DNA from: Ceratothoa steindachneri
Taxonomy: Eukaryota > Arthropoda > Malacostraca > Isopoda > Cymothoidae
Reading direction: 5' to 3'
Assembly: GCA_963969495.1 (NCBI GenBank)
Contig: OZ018327.1
Span: 176,413,522 to 176,477,521, forward strand
Length of the DNA stretch: 64,000 nucleotides
How positions within the stretch are numbered: the first letter of the stretch is position 1; each line of letters starts with the position of its first letter. The translations under genes and the position numbers were made by a program. Below the pieces are notes generated by a model, which was not told the origin of the DNA, ran no database searches, and saw only the letters and a program-made list of their open reading frames with translations. Positions 38,383 through 50,283 of this stretch are shown one piece after another.

Positions 38383-41300
38383 TCACTCTCCACGGTACCA
38401 CTTGTGTTCAATCGCACCCTTCTGCACCCATTCACACTCTTCTACTGGTCCCTGGCTACGCGTAGCAATTAGTCGGGGTTGTTCGTCAGTCGTCCTGTCA
38501 GTCTCATTGTCACTATTTATCATCTCATCAACCATACTCTTAGCCCTCATTACCAGTTCTCCCATCTCACGACAGAATTCTTTCATACTCTTCCGTTCAG
38601 AACCCTCACTCTTCATACCCCCATTCATCAGCTCCTCACTCACAGCTCTCATCCAACTCAAGGTACATTCTTGCGAAACAGACAGGTCACTCACATCCCC
38701 TGTATTCTCAACAGGCATACCGGAAACCCCTTCGACTGGTTCCCACCAGAAACCTGAAAAATCAGCCACTTTATCATTCACTACATCAAACTCACCCCTA
38801 CTATTACCATTCATAAAACCCGAAAAATCAGCCACACTAGGTTCATTCTGCCCAAACACACTATCATTCATACTGTTCCCAAAACCAGAAAAATCAGGCA
38901 CAGGCAGCTCACTCACTCGTCTACTTATACCAGCCAAATCACTCACCTGTTTACGCAAAAAATCAATCTCCCTTTCAAGATCCCCCATACCAGAAACACT
39001 CTGCTCAGACTTACTTTCATTCGTACTTGCATTCTTCCTTTCACCCTTCTTTGTACGCTTTCTACTCCTCGAGACTAAGACTAGCTCTTTCCCAGACAGA
39101 TCCATACTATCACATTCAATCTCATCATCATGCACTTTACCTCTCTCTCTACACAGTCCATACACCGGATGGCTCACCAGGTAGTCAGGAGGTTCTCTCC
39201 ATCTCCTTAACTGACTCTGATGAGCCCGCACTCTCTCAGTCATGCCGTCATTCAAACTCTCCAAAACATACGTTACCCCATTTTCCCAAACTCTCACAAC
39301 TCTATAAGGTCCATCAAACTTCTCACTCATCTTTGATACATTCAACCTACCCTTCACTTCTTTCACCTTCAATACTTTTGTACCTAATTCAAATGAACGG
39401 AACCTTTCATGCGCCTCACGCCATACACTCTGCTCACTTTCACTCAAACGAAACCTATCTTTCACTCGCCTTTCAAAATTCATCACAAACTGACATGGGG
39501 ACATTCCAGTTGCACTATGCACAGTTGAATTATACGCCCACAAAACTCTCCCCAGACACACATCCCAGTCATTCACTGTCATACTCATCATTCTCAACAT
39601 CTCACACAAGGTTCTTATAGTCCGTTCAGCCAATCCATTTGAAGACGGTACATACGGAGTTGTTCTCACATGCTCCACACCATTCTCTCTCAACATTTGC
39701 TCAAACACTTCCCCTACAAATTCAGGCCCATTATCACTCAGGCATCTTCTAGGCTTCCATACACACATAGGAAAAAACAACTGCTCAACCACACGCGCAA
39801 CAGTCACACTCCTTTTATCTCTCACAGGCGCTGCATACACAAACTTACTTTTATGATCAACCATAACAACCATACCAACATTCCCAGCACTCGTACGTGG
39901 CAAAGACACACAATCAATCACTACCAATTCAAACGGTTCTTTCGCATCAACTTTCAACATCGGTGGTTTCACTTGCACACCTTGCACCTTTCGCTTCTGA
40001 CACCTTTCACACGTAGTTGCAACATCATTCACAACAGTTCTCAGAAATGGGTGGAACACACGCTCCTTCATACACTCCCACAGCTTAAACTTACCCATAT
40101 GCCCATAATTATCATGCACAACCTTCACCAGACCAATCATACCAACTAAGGACATCACAGGTACATACATATCATCACCACCCTTCACATGCCTCACAAA
40201 AAATACAACATCCATACAAACAACAAAATCCTTAGCATACCTTTTAAAATCACTTAAACACTCTAGCCATTCATTCAAATCAACACGCATCATTACACAC
40301 TTCTTCAACTCACTAACAAAAGGACACATCTCTTGCATCTCTAGAATATCATCATCACTTAAAATCTCATTCTCATCATCCATGACCAACTCAATCATGC
40401 CACAAAATTTGACAACATTCTTTGCACACTCATTCAACTTCATCACCTCACATTCACCTTTCATAAGACGATCCTTATCAGCATCCAAAGACAAATCATT
40501 CAATCTCATAAAGTCTACACCAAGCAAGAAACAACAAGGCATTTGCTCACCTTTCAGAATCACAAAGTCATGCCTCACATTCACACCATTACCCAAACTC
40601 ACTTTCAGACTAACCTGTTCCCATGCCACTATCAAGCCATTCCCTAATCCACTTATCCGTAACTTCACAGGTTTATGCTCGCTACATTTAAACTCATCAT
40701 ACTTACTCAGAATCTTCTCATTCACTAAAGACACCTGCGCTCCAGTATCAATCAAACCACAGAACAACCTTTCACCAACTTTCACTCTCGCTTCCATCAT
40801 ATCAGGTCCACCATGTTCGCAATACACCAAAGGAACAAGCACACCAACATCAGCACTTATATCCACACTGTCATTAACTCCCATATCATCACTCACCACA
40901 CACTCATGTTCATCCAGACAATCATTCTTCTCTCTTATATATGAACACTTTTCAATTACCCAATTGTAGTGCACGCCGCTCAAACATTGCAGATGTACCA
41001 CATTAGGATTCAAACTCTTCATCTTCTCATCCTTGTACACAATCGGCCTCTCACCACCAAAGTGCACATAAACAATCACTCCATACAAACGACTCACTAC
41101 AATCAACACTTCCTGAAATGGCGGGACCCCTTGCATACACATCGCTCTCAATTCTTTCATGAAGTTCCGCACCTTTGCCATACCAATGCTTTCAGGCTTC
41201 CTACACACTTCATTCATTACCTCCTTCCTTAAATCATCTACACTATCGGGCACTCTCACATCTACTCCATCACTCTTCAAATCTTGCAAACCATTCCATA

Positions 41301-42807
41301 CACTCTCAAACAAGGAATCACCACCACCCTTACTCTCTTTTCCATTCATAATCCCTTTCGGCAAATACTCAGGATCACTCACTCCACACACATTTTCATC
41401 ATTCGTACCAGGATACCTTGACATCAAATCAGCCACTCCATTCCGTTCACCAGGCACATACTCAATCACATAGTCAAAGTCACTCAAATCTTCCAAAGTC
41501 CTTGCAATCCTACTATCGGCCCACTTCATACGCTGCAGATACACAAGAGGTTGATGATCGGTTTTTATCACAAACCTCACACCATACAAAAATGGACGCA
41601 ACACTTTCAAACGAAATCTTATCGCAGCCAGCTCTCGTTCCACAGTCGAATACTTTCGTTCTGCAACATTCATAGCCTTGGATACATACCCAATTATTCG
41701 CCTGACATTCTCTCCATTCAAACGCTGCTCTTGCATCAGAAAACCTCTCATACAATACCCACTCGCATCTGTATACAATTCAAGCATTTTAGCATTTACA
41801 CTATAATCTGGGTAAGCCAATTCAACATCTTCAGCCGCTGCCTCTTTCAGTCTCTCATACGCCTCATTCATCTTATCATTCCACTTGACAACCGTACTAC
41901 CTTTCTTGCCCATCCACTCAGTCAGAGGCTTACTCACACCAGAACAATCACGTATAAACTTTCGCTGGAACTCAATCAAACCCAAAAATGACTTCAGTTG
42001 CTTCACAGTCACCGGTTTAGGAAACATTCGCACCTTCTCAACATACTTCGATGATTTTCGCAATCCATTCTCACTCACCATATGCCCAAGGAATTCCACT
42101 TCTTTCGCAAACCATTCACACTTCGCCACTTTCACCTTCACACCAACACTCTCCAACGTTCTCAACACATCATTCACCAATCTCATATGCTCCTCAAAAG
42201 TCTCAGTCATAATCAAAATATCATCTATAAACGCAATCACATTCTTACTCGCAAACTTACTCAACACAACATTCATTGCCCGCTGGAAGGCTCCGGGAGC
42301 ATTAGCCAACCCAAAGCTGAGGTTCCGGAACTGGTAATGCCTCTTTGAGGAAGAGAAGGCAGTTACTGGCCGGCTCTCCTCAGCAATGGGCATCTGGTAA
42401 TACCCCCGTACCAGATCCAGCTTCGTAAACCACTCCATCCCATGCATACTATACACACACTCAGATACCACACACATCGGAAACCTTTCTTTCACAGTCC
42501 TTTCATTCACCTTTCGATAATCCACACACAGACGCAATCTTCCATCCAGCTTACGTACAGGTACAATTGGACTATTCCATGCACTCTCGCTCTCTTCAAT
42601 CACCCCCAATTGCTCCAATTCCAAACACTGCTCCTCAATCTCATCAGCAACCAGACGTGGGAAATGCCTCGGCCGCTGATAGATTGGGGAGTCCTCCTTC
42701 AGGACAATCTTGAATTCCGGGAGCTTTGCAACCCCGAAATCCAGATCACCCTTACTGAGGGCTCCCTTTCGCTCAAATATCATTCGATACACATTCCTCC
42801 CTTTCAT
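38383..42807 (-). pseudogene. Gypsy pol, copy B, main part: RT, RNase H, second retropepsin, integrase, tail (1474 codons, frameshifted from its N terminus)
   Basis: Open from YRMIFERKGALSKG region to the natural stop. RT: LDLVRGYYQMP, FGLANAPGAFQRAM, AFIDDILI. RNase H: LYTDASGYCMRGF, VERELAAI, IKTDHQPLVY, NGVADLMSRYP. Second protease: GLIDTGAQVSLVN and FLLGVDFMRLND. Integrase: HDNYGHMG and CERCQKRK (HHCC zinc), VVIDCVS, LSDNGPEF, GLAERTIRTL (DD35E) and KFDGPYRVVRV. Then a Glu/Ser-rich tail with three DFSGF motifs. A single extra T (about 42793) disconnects it from the first protease domain (43681-42773). Almost identical to copy C. Confidence 0.92.
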
Positions 42808-43681
42808 ACTCAGTCAAACATCCATCCAATTTCACCATGTCCTTCACCTCATTATACATCCATTCACATGTCTTTTCATTCGCAACATTCACCCTGATAT
42901 CCGTACTATCATCCATACCTACCTCATCAACAGTGGAGAGGTGGCCCAGTACATCTCCGACTTGGATTCCCCTCACCTGCCCTTTCACACTGGGGTCCGC
43001 CTGCACACATACAAAAGGATCATTCATTCTCATCAAGCCATCAAACACACAAGCAACACGCCTTACCTTATAACACGCATCTGTTCCATCCAATATCACA
43101 GTGTTCTCACTCACATTCAAACTAACATCCTTACTCCAACTCACTCTAACAGACACCCTTTCACCCTTCACAAGCCTTACATTCTCCATAGCAGTCACCT
43201 CAATACCAGTAAACACACTCCTCAAAACGCTACCATCTTTCCCTACATACAACTTATACACCCCATTTTTACCAATCTTTCTCTCAATCTGATCACTCGC
43301 AGGATGCACAACCATACGATTCATTTTCATAAAATCATAGCCCAAAATCACACCATACTCACTACTCACCTTATCAATCACAGAAAATTCACATTCATTC
43401 ATCATCATACCATGCATTCGAACAGCTGACCTTATCATTCCAATCACAGGCACTCTCCTATTACCAATACCTACTAAACTACCCTTGCACTCAGACAGGA
43501 GGGCTTTCTCGCTAACCTTGTCATACACATCTTTATACACCAAGCTCGCCTTGCATCCAGAATCTATTAAAGCCAAACACTCAATTCCATTCAATTCCAC
43601 CTTCACACTCAGACACTCATACTTCCTACCAGACAGCACTTTCACACTAGACAGACTTACCAACACATTACTCACACTCAT
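42773..43681 (-). pseudogene. Gypsy pol, copy B, N-terminal part: first retropepsin-like domain
   Basis: MSVSNVLVSLSSVKVLSGRK begins 38 bases after the gag stop, but the frame is open upstream to the slippery heptamer. ECLALIDSGCKASLVYKDVY contains the DSG active site, and VILGYDFMKMNRMVVHP the conserved second block. A region of about 170 residues with no domain I recognise follows. The frame is lost at the extra T near 42793, giving the false end at 42773. Confidence 0.9.
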
Positions 43682-43687
43682 GCACCC

Positions 43688-43729
43688 AGAGGATACTTCA
43701 GCAGGTACCCTCTTACCATTCAGTTTCCC
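43688..43729 (-). promoter_or_regulatory. -1 ribosomal frameshift signal of gypsy copy B (gag-pol)
   Basis: Heptamer GGGAAAC (minus strand, 43729-43723) in the gag frame as G GGA AAC, then gag stop TGA. After a 9-base spacer comes a 9-bp stem AGAGGGTAC/GTATCCTCT with an 8-base loop (43713-43705 and 43696-43688). The -1 frame is open into pol. Confidence 0.8.
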
Positions 43730-45429
43730 GCTTCAGACTTTCCATTCACACCTTGCGCTCTCAGTCTAATCCAACACTTTTCACTCGAATGTCCTTCCAT
43801 CGCACAATAGCTACATACATTCCTCTGGTCACGACACATCCTTGCATAATGACCAGCCTTTCCACAATTACCACATGCATATTTCATACTTTCCCCAGCA
43901 GTTGCTCCACCATTCAACCTCAGACAATCTTTCTTCAAATGGCCTATTTCTTTACACTCGAAGCACTCTTTCACACTTTCCTGGCAATCCTTTATCATAT
44001 GCCCTTTCTTACCACACCCAAAACACGCACCAGATGTCCACCTACATTCTGCCAACATATGACCTTTCCTTCCACACCGACGACATTCCACAATCTTTCT
44101 CCCACCATTCGGTCTCTCGTTTGCTGGGACACACCTCGGTTTCTCTCTCATATATCCGTTCCCACGCTTGAAATTCATCTGCCCCCTTCCATTTGACCAC
44201 CCTCCATTTGCCCATCCATTCTGCCGGCCCAGGAAGTTTGACATCACTCCAGCTGGTGCAGCCTTCAGGGCATCCCTGTAGCTGACAAACTGCTGGGGTG
44301 GATGAAAGCTCCTTGGCTTCTTACCCCCAACATTCACACTGTACCATCCATCCTCTTCTAGATCGCTTTCATCATCAAATCGTCCATCTTCTAACAGTTC
44401 CAACACATCCTCCCACATCAACCGTTCACCTGTCAGTCTCACTCTCTCCTTTCTCTTTCCACTCAGCCATTCACTCACCTTTCGCGGGATCTTGTCCAAA
44501 AACTTCCTCATGAGTGGTTTACATTCATTTACATCATCATCACCATACCTCGTTCTTGCCATACTCTCAAGCCTATGTGCATACATATTCACACTTTCAC
44601 TCTTCCCCATTCGAGCCTTCTCAAATTCATTCACCCTCTTATACTTTACACTCTCTTTCATTCGTTTCACCTGCCCAATCAATCTCTTCTTCACTACATC
44701 GTACTTTGGCTCTCCCACACTCGTTATCACTCGCAAGAACTCCAACACTTTCCCATCCAAACAATCTCCCAGAACACTCACCCAGTGACCCTTGTTCTGC
44801 GGGTACTTGAGCTTGCAGTACCGCTCAAAATCCCCGAAGAACTCATCGATACTCTTTCCCCCATGCAATCTAAACTTATCAATCCTTGGCACTTCCCTAA
44901 TCAAAATTCCTTTCCCCACATTCACTTCACTCTCCGAAGAGCTACTCTCGGTCTCACTCATTCCAATCATATCCTCACTCTCTCCCTCATCTGAGTATAG
45001 CGAATCCACACTCTTCCCTCTCGCCTTCCTATCCTTAACCTTAGAACCATGCTTACTTCCTCTCTTACTTTCCACTCTCTTCCATTCACCCCCTTTCCTA
45101 CCACTCACAGTATCTTCTTTAGACTCAATCCTACTGCCATCCATTCCATTTAGCGGAGTCCCTTCAGTAGGAGCAGGGGTCAGGGTTGTAGGTCCTGGGA
45201 CTGATCCAGCCCCTGTCATCATGTTATACAGGTCCTGCATTCGTCGGTCCGTCTGATCCTGTCGGTCTCCCATTTCCTTCTTCATCTTATCAGTCTTTTC
45301 ATTCATCCCTTTTATTTTATTCTCCATTCCCTCCATCATTCCCTGCAACATTTCACACTCCTCTTCTTTCTTTCTCAACTCCAGTCTCAATCGCACTACT
45401 TCTTCATTCAATGTTTCCGCTACAGCCAT
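43720..45429 (-). CDS. Gypsy Gag, copy B (569 codons): coiled coil, capsid-like region, five CCHC knuckles
   Basis: Start chosen at MAVAETLNEEVVRLRLELRK (45429), conserved in A and C; the longer frame upstream is not. Residues ~8-75 form a coiled coil. A Ser/Lys-rich linker ends in ETESSSSESEVN. The capsid-like region includes IDKFRLHGGKSIDEFFGDFE and MYAHRLESMARTRYG. The C-terminal third has five C-x2-C-x4-H-x4-C knuckles: CRRCGRKGHMLAEC, CFGCGKKGHMIKDC, CFECKEIGHLKKDC, CGNCGKAGHYARMC and CSYCAMEGHSSEKC. It ends EAGN before the stop. Intact. Confidence 0.92.
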   Translation of the reverse strand: MAVAETLNEEVVRLRLELRKKEEECEMLQGMMEGMENKIKGMNEKTDKMKKEMGDRQDQTDRRMQDLYNMMTGAGSVPGPTTLTPAPTEGTPLNGMDGSRIESKEDTVSGRKGGEWKRVESKRGSKHGSKVKDRKARGKSVDSLYSDEGESEDMIGMSETESSSSESEVNVGKGILIREVPRIDKFRLHGGKSIDEFFGDFERYCKLKYPQNKGHWVSVLGDCLDGKVLEFLRVITSVGEPKYDVVKKRLIGQVKRMKESVKYKRVNEFEKARMGKSESVNMYAHRLESMARTRYGDDDVNECKPLMRKFLDKIPRKVSEWLSGKRKERVRLTGERLMWEDVLELLEDGRFDDESDLEEDGWYSVNVGGKKPRSFHPPQQFVSYRDALKAAPAGVMSNFLGRQNGWANGGWSNGRGQMNFKRGNGYMREKPRCVPANERPNGGRKIVECRRCGRKGHMLAECRWTSGACFGCGKKGHMIKDCQESVKECFECKEIGHLKKDCLRLNGGATAGESMKYACGNCGKAGHYARMCRDQRNVCSYCAMEGHSSEKCWIRLRAQGVNGKSEAGN

Positions 45430-45545
45430 TGTTCCCAAGTTAGTAAAAAGATAGGAGAAGGGAAAAATCAATCAAACTACTTGTCACACTAATTGGGTAT
45501 GGACTGCAATCCAATCCAGTCACGCTCCCAGTTTCGAAGTCTCAC

Positions 45546-45563
45546 ATCCCTATTCGGGCGCCA
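45546..45563 (-). promoter_or_regulatory. Primer binding site of gypsy copy B (tRNA-Lys-like)
   Basis: Minus-strand TGGCGCCCGAATAGGGAT, two bases after the 5' LTR. It pairs with the 3' end of a lysine tRNA with two mismatches. Confidence 0.85.
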
Positions 45564-45565
45564 AA

Positions 45566-46383
45566 TGTAGCGGGCCGAAAATAGATCTCTAATCCCAATC
45601 GATAATCGATCCAACCCGCTTCCTACACTGTCCGGACGTGAGAAATCGAGGGAGAATAAAACGGATTGTATATACAGTCCCTTTACTTACAAAAAAAAAT
45701 ACAATGATAGTTACAGTTTATATTTACAACAATTTTATATTTACTAGGGAAGTGTGCACACTTCAAAATGAGGCTAAATTCCCCAATCAAAATACGATAC
45801 CAAACGAGAATCTTATAACCGGCGGATACAACAATTTACTTATATTCTACACAAAACAAAAAAAAACACAACCACAACCGAACGAAAAGGGGGCACGCGC
45901 TATCACTTGCTGGAGGTGGGCGGTAGTTGGCTAACTTAGAAGGAGGCAGGATTGTCAACGAAGGCAGGTATGGCGTTCAGGTGGTTAGAGACACGAAAGC
46001 CCTCCTCTCAGGGCTGGGTGGAGCACTCGTCTATAGAACCCCTCTTGCTACCAGTCCACACTTCCACTCTCTCTTTCCAGAATATGACGCTTTGATAAAA
46101 GTTAATTTAAACAAAGAACTATCTTATTATAGTGATATCTCAAAATTAGCTACTATCTTTTCAGAATAACGCTTTGTTAAAATAAATTTAGCAAAGAAAC
46201 TATCTTTCCAGAATAACGCCTGGAAAGAAAGAAAAACATGGTAATCATTTTATACATGAAATAAACAAAAATAAAACAAACCCATTCCCATTCACACACA
46301 TTCTTACAGAGGGAGGGAGAGGGTACTGAGAAAAGGGGTGGGAGAATGGCCCTTTTACACACACTCACATTCGCCCCACCACA
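45566..46383 (-). other. 5' LTR of gypsy copy B (818 bp)
   Basis: Same length as the solo LTR at 6000-6817. It carries an extra 48-bp tandem unit near 46165-46212 relative to the 3' LTR. The sense strand has TATATA at 45674-45669, a candidate core promoter. Confidence 0.92.
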
Positions 46384-49300
46384 GGGTGAAAGGACAGGTG
46401 AGAGGGATCCAAGTCGGAGATGTACTAGGTCACCTCTCCACTGTCAATTAGGTAAGTCTGGATGATAGCAAAGATGTCAGGGTGAATTTTGTAAATGAAA
46501 AGACATGTGAATGGACGTATAATGAAGTGAAGGGCATGGTGAAATTAGATGGATGTTTGACTCAGTATGAAAGTGATGATGTGTATCGAATGATATTTGA
46601 ACGAAAGGGAGCCCTCAGTAAGGGTGATCTGGATTTCGGGGTTGCAAAACTCCCGGAATTCAAGATTGTCCTGAAGGAGGAGTCCTCAATCTATCAGCGA
46701 CTGAGGCATTTCACATGTCCGGTTGCTGATGAGATTGAGGAGCAGTGTTTGGAATTAGAGCAATTGGGGGTGATTGAAGAGAGCGAGAGTGCATGGAATA
46801 GTCCAATTGTGCCTGTACGTAAGCCGGATGGAAGATTATGTCTGTGTGTGGATTATCGAAAGGTGAATGAAAGGACTGAAAGAAAGGTTTCCAATGTGTG
46901 TGGTAACTGAGTGTGTGTCTAGTATGCATGGGATGGAGTGGTTTCCAAAGCTGCATCTGCTATGGGGTATTACCAGATGCCCATTGCTGAGGAGAGCCGG
47001 CCGGTAACTGCTTTCTCTTCCACAATGAGGCATTATCAGTTCCGGAACCTCAGCTTTGGGTTGGCTAATGCTCCCGGAGCTTTCCAGCGGGCAATGAATA
47101 TTGTGTTGAGTAAGTTTGCAAGTAAGAATGTGATTGCGTTTATAGATGATATTTTGATTATGACTGAGACTTTTGAGGAGCACATGAGATTGGTGAATGA
47201 TGTGTTGAGAACGTTGGTGTGAAAGTGGCAAAGTGTGAATGGTTTGCGAAAGAAGTGGAATTCCTTGGGCATATGATGAGTGAGAATGGGTTACAAAAGT
47301 TGCCGAAGTATGTTAAGGAGTGAATGTTTCTGAAAACGCTGATTGTGAAGCAAAGGAAGTCGTTTTGGGTTTTGATTGAGTTCCAGTGAAAGTTTATATG
47401 TGATTGTTCTGGAGTGAGTAAGCCTCTGACTGAGTGGATGGGCAAGAAAGGTAGTACGGTTGTCAGGTGGAATGATAAAATGAATGAAGCATATGAGAAA
47501 CTTAAAGAGGCAGTGGCTGAAGATGTTGAATTGGCTTACCCAGATTATAGTGTGAATGCTTAAATGCTTGAATTGTATACAGATGCGAGTGGGTATTGTA
47601 TGGGAGGTTTTCTCATGCAAGAGCAGTGTTTTGAATGGAGAGAATGTCATGCAAATAATTGGGTATGTATCCAAGGCTATGAATGCAGCAGAGCGAAAGT
47701 ATTTGACTGTGGAACGAGATTTGGCTGTGATAAGATATTGTTTGAAAGGGTTGTGTCCGTTTTTGTATGGTGTCAGGTTTGTGATTAAGACTGACCACCA
47801 ATCTCTTGTGTATCTGCAGCATGTGAAGTGGGCTGATAGTAGGATTGCGAGGACTTTGGAAGATTTGAGTGACTTTGACTATGTGATTGAGTATGTGCCT
47901 GGTGAACAGAATGGAGTGGCTGATTTGATGTCAAGGTATCCTGGTACGAATGATGAAAATGTGTGTGGAGTGAGTGATCCTGAGTATTTGCCGAAAGGGA
48001 TTATGAATGGAAAGGAGAGTACGGGTGGTGGTGATTCCTTGTTTGAAAGTGTATGGAATGGTTTGCAAAATTTGAAGAGTGATGGAGTAGATGTGAGAGT
48101 GCCCGATAGTGTAGATGACTTAAATAAGGAGGTAATGAGTGAAGTATGTAGGAAGCCTGAAAGCATTGGTATGGCAAGGGTGCGGAACTTCATCAAAGAA
48201 TTGAGAGAGATGTGTATGCAAGGGGTCCCGCCATTTCAGGAAGTGTTGATTGTAGTGAGTTATTTGTATGGAGTGATTGTTTTTGTGCACTTTGGGGGTG
48301 AGAGGCCGATTGTGTACAAAGATGAGAAGATGAAGGGTTTGAATCCTAATGTGGTACATCTGCAATGTTTGAGTGGTGTGCACTACAATTGGGTGATTTA
48401 AAAGTGTTCATATATGAGAGAGAAGAATGGTTATCTGGATGAAGATGAGTGTGTGGTGAGTGATGATATGGGAGTTGATGACGGTGTAGATATCAGTGCT
48501 GATGTTTGTCTGCTTGTTCCTTCTGTGTATTGCGAACATGGTGGACCTGATGTGATGGAAGCGAGAGTGAAAGTTGGTGAAAGGTTGTTCTGTGGTTTGA
48601 TTAATCCTGGAGCACAATTGTCTTTAGTGAATGAGAGGATTCTGAGTAAGTATGATGAGTTTAGATGTTGCGATCATAAACCTGAAGTTACAGATAAGTG
48701 GATTAGGGAATTGCATGATAGTGGCATGGGAACAGGTTAGTCTGAAAGTGACTTTGGGTAATGGTGTGAATGTGAAGCATGACTTTGTGATTCTGAAAGA
48801 TGAGCAAATGCCGTTTTGTTTCTTGCTTGGTGTAGACTTTATGAGATTGAATGATTTGTCTTTGGATGCTGATAAGGATTGTATTATGAAACGTGAATGT
48901 GAGGTGATGAGGTTGAATGAGTGTGCGAAGAATCGTGTCAAATTTTGCGGTATGATTGAGTTGGTCAGGGAAGATGATATTCTAGAGATGCAAGAGATGT
49001 GTCCTTTTGTCAGTGAGTTGAAGAGGTCTGTAATGACGTCTGTTGATTTGAATGAATGGCCTGAGTGTTTAAGTGACTTTAAAAGGTATGCTAAGGATTT
49101 TGTTATTTGTATGGATGTTGTATATTTTGTGAGGCATGTGAAGGGTGGTGATGATATGTATGTACTTGTGATGTCCTACGTTCGTATGATTGGTCTGGTG
49201 AAGGTTGTGCATGATAATTATGGTCATATGGATAAGTTTAAGCTGTGGGAGTGTATGAAGGAGCGTGTGTTCCATCCGTTTCTGAGAACTATTGTGAATG

Positions 49301-49674
49301 ATGTTGCAACTACTTGTGAAAGGTGTACAAGTGAAACCACCGATGTTGAAAGTTGATGCGAAAGAACCGGTTGAATTGGTCCTGATTGATTGTGTGTCTT
49401 TACCGCGTACAAGTGCTGGGAATGTTGATATAGTTTTGATGGTTGATCATAAAAGTAAGTTTGTGTATGCAGCACCTGTGAGAGATAAAAGGAGTGTGAC
49501 TGTTGCATGTGTGGTTGAGCAGTTGTTTTTTCCTATGTGTGTATGAAAGCCTAGAAGATGTCTCACTGATAATAGGCCTGAATTTGTAGAAATGTTTGAA
49601 CGGATGTTGAGAGAGAATGGTGTGGAGCATGTGAGAATGACTCTGTATATACCGTCTTCAAATGGGTTGACTGA
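46384..49674 (+). pseudogene. Gypsy pol, copy A, part 2: RT, RNase H, second retropepsin, integrase N-terminal half
   Basis: Resumes at (GGGT)GAAAGGACAGGTGAGAGG, exactly where part 1 stopped. Frames shift repeatedly (near 46455, 46910, 47220, 47320, 47560). Visible are KGDLDFGVAKLPEFK, MGYYQMP, FGLANAPGAFQRAM, AFIDDILIM, LYTDASGYCMGGF, DFDYVIEYVPGEQNGVADLM, the second protease with GLINPGAQLSLVN (both D and T of DTG lost), FLLGVDFMRLND, NYGHMDKFKLWECMK, VLIDCVSLP and, in the last part, ENGVEHVRMT. A deletion after TTCERC removes the second CxxC cysteine context. LINE I-2 interrupts it at the GLAER motif. Confidence 0.88.
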
Positions 49675-50283
49675 CCCCGTAAGGGGTGCGGCGATTTGCC
49701 ATCCTGGCCGCCATGCTGATGGGATCCACCGCTCTGTCCGGCCCCAGCTTAGCCTCTGTTCCTTCCTTCAGATAGCCTGTAGTGCTCCCCTACTTCTGCT
49801 TTTCATACAACCTCTCCCACAACTTTCTCTGGTCAGCCTCTAATTTCACAGGGTGGATGCTGACCTTCTTCTCAAGCCAACCACCCCAGATCGGGGCTAA
49901 GGGGAGAGGAGACAATGTTCTCTAACCCCTGAGCTCCGGTTCGGGATGGTTTTTTTTTAACAACCTGCTTCATCCCCACCCATACCTTCCTCATATCCCT
50001 TTTCCTTCTCAATTCACTGTCTATCCTTGATTTTACATTGTGTCTAAGGTGGAGCCGCCATGCCGATGGACTGCTAGGCCACCAGGCGGGAGGGGTGGTC
50101 CCAAATGGCGGCGCCTGGCACTGCCGGGCCTGTAAGCACCTCTTGCAGTGCAGCTACTGCGAGAGGTGATGCGCGATTGCATCCTGTGTAAAAAAGAGGG
50201 TCACCATGCCCATGTATGATCATCAAAAACCCAATTCTCCTTCCTCATTAACAGAGCCGCCCTTGGGCAGCTCTACCGAAAAA
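49675..50283 (+). other. 5' UTR of LINE I-2
   Basis: Full-length leader of the family. The first 80 bases correspond to the repeated unit in I-3 (23560-23810) and are missing from I-1. No reading frame of note. Confidence 0.65.

Larger units (their letters stand above)
37564..46383 (-). mobile_element. Gypsy copy B, near-complete (8820 bp), inserted in copy A
   Basis: Both LTRs, primer binding site, gag, pol and polypurine tract are present. It is flanked by the perfect 4-bp duplication GGGT (37560-37563 and 46384-46387). LTRs differ by seven or eight substitutions and one 48-bp tandem-unit indel, so insertion was recent. One inserted T at about 42793 splits pol into two frames; gag is intact. 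No env-like gene. Confidence 0.95.

Noticed and set aside
38383..43681. Envelope gene in gypsy copies B and C
   Set aside because: After the integrase and tail the pol stop is followed at once by the polypurine tract and the LTR. There is no room for and no trace of an env-like ORF, so these are retrotransposons.
38288..45256. Many forward-strand ORFs of 80-300 codons antisense to gypsy copies B and C
   Set aside because: They are shadows of gag and pol. Their composition (His/Ser/Thr-rich) is that expected from the reverse complement of the real genes, and they recur only where the gypsy genes lie.
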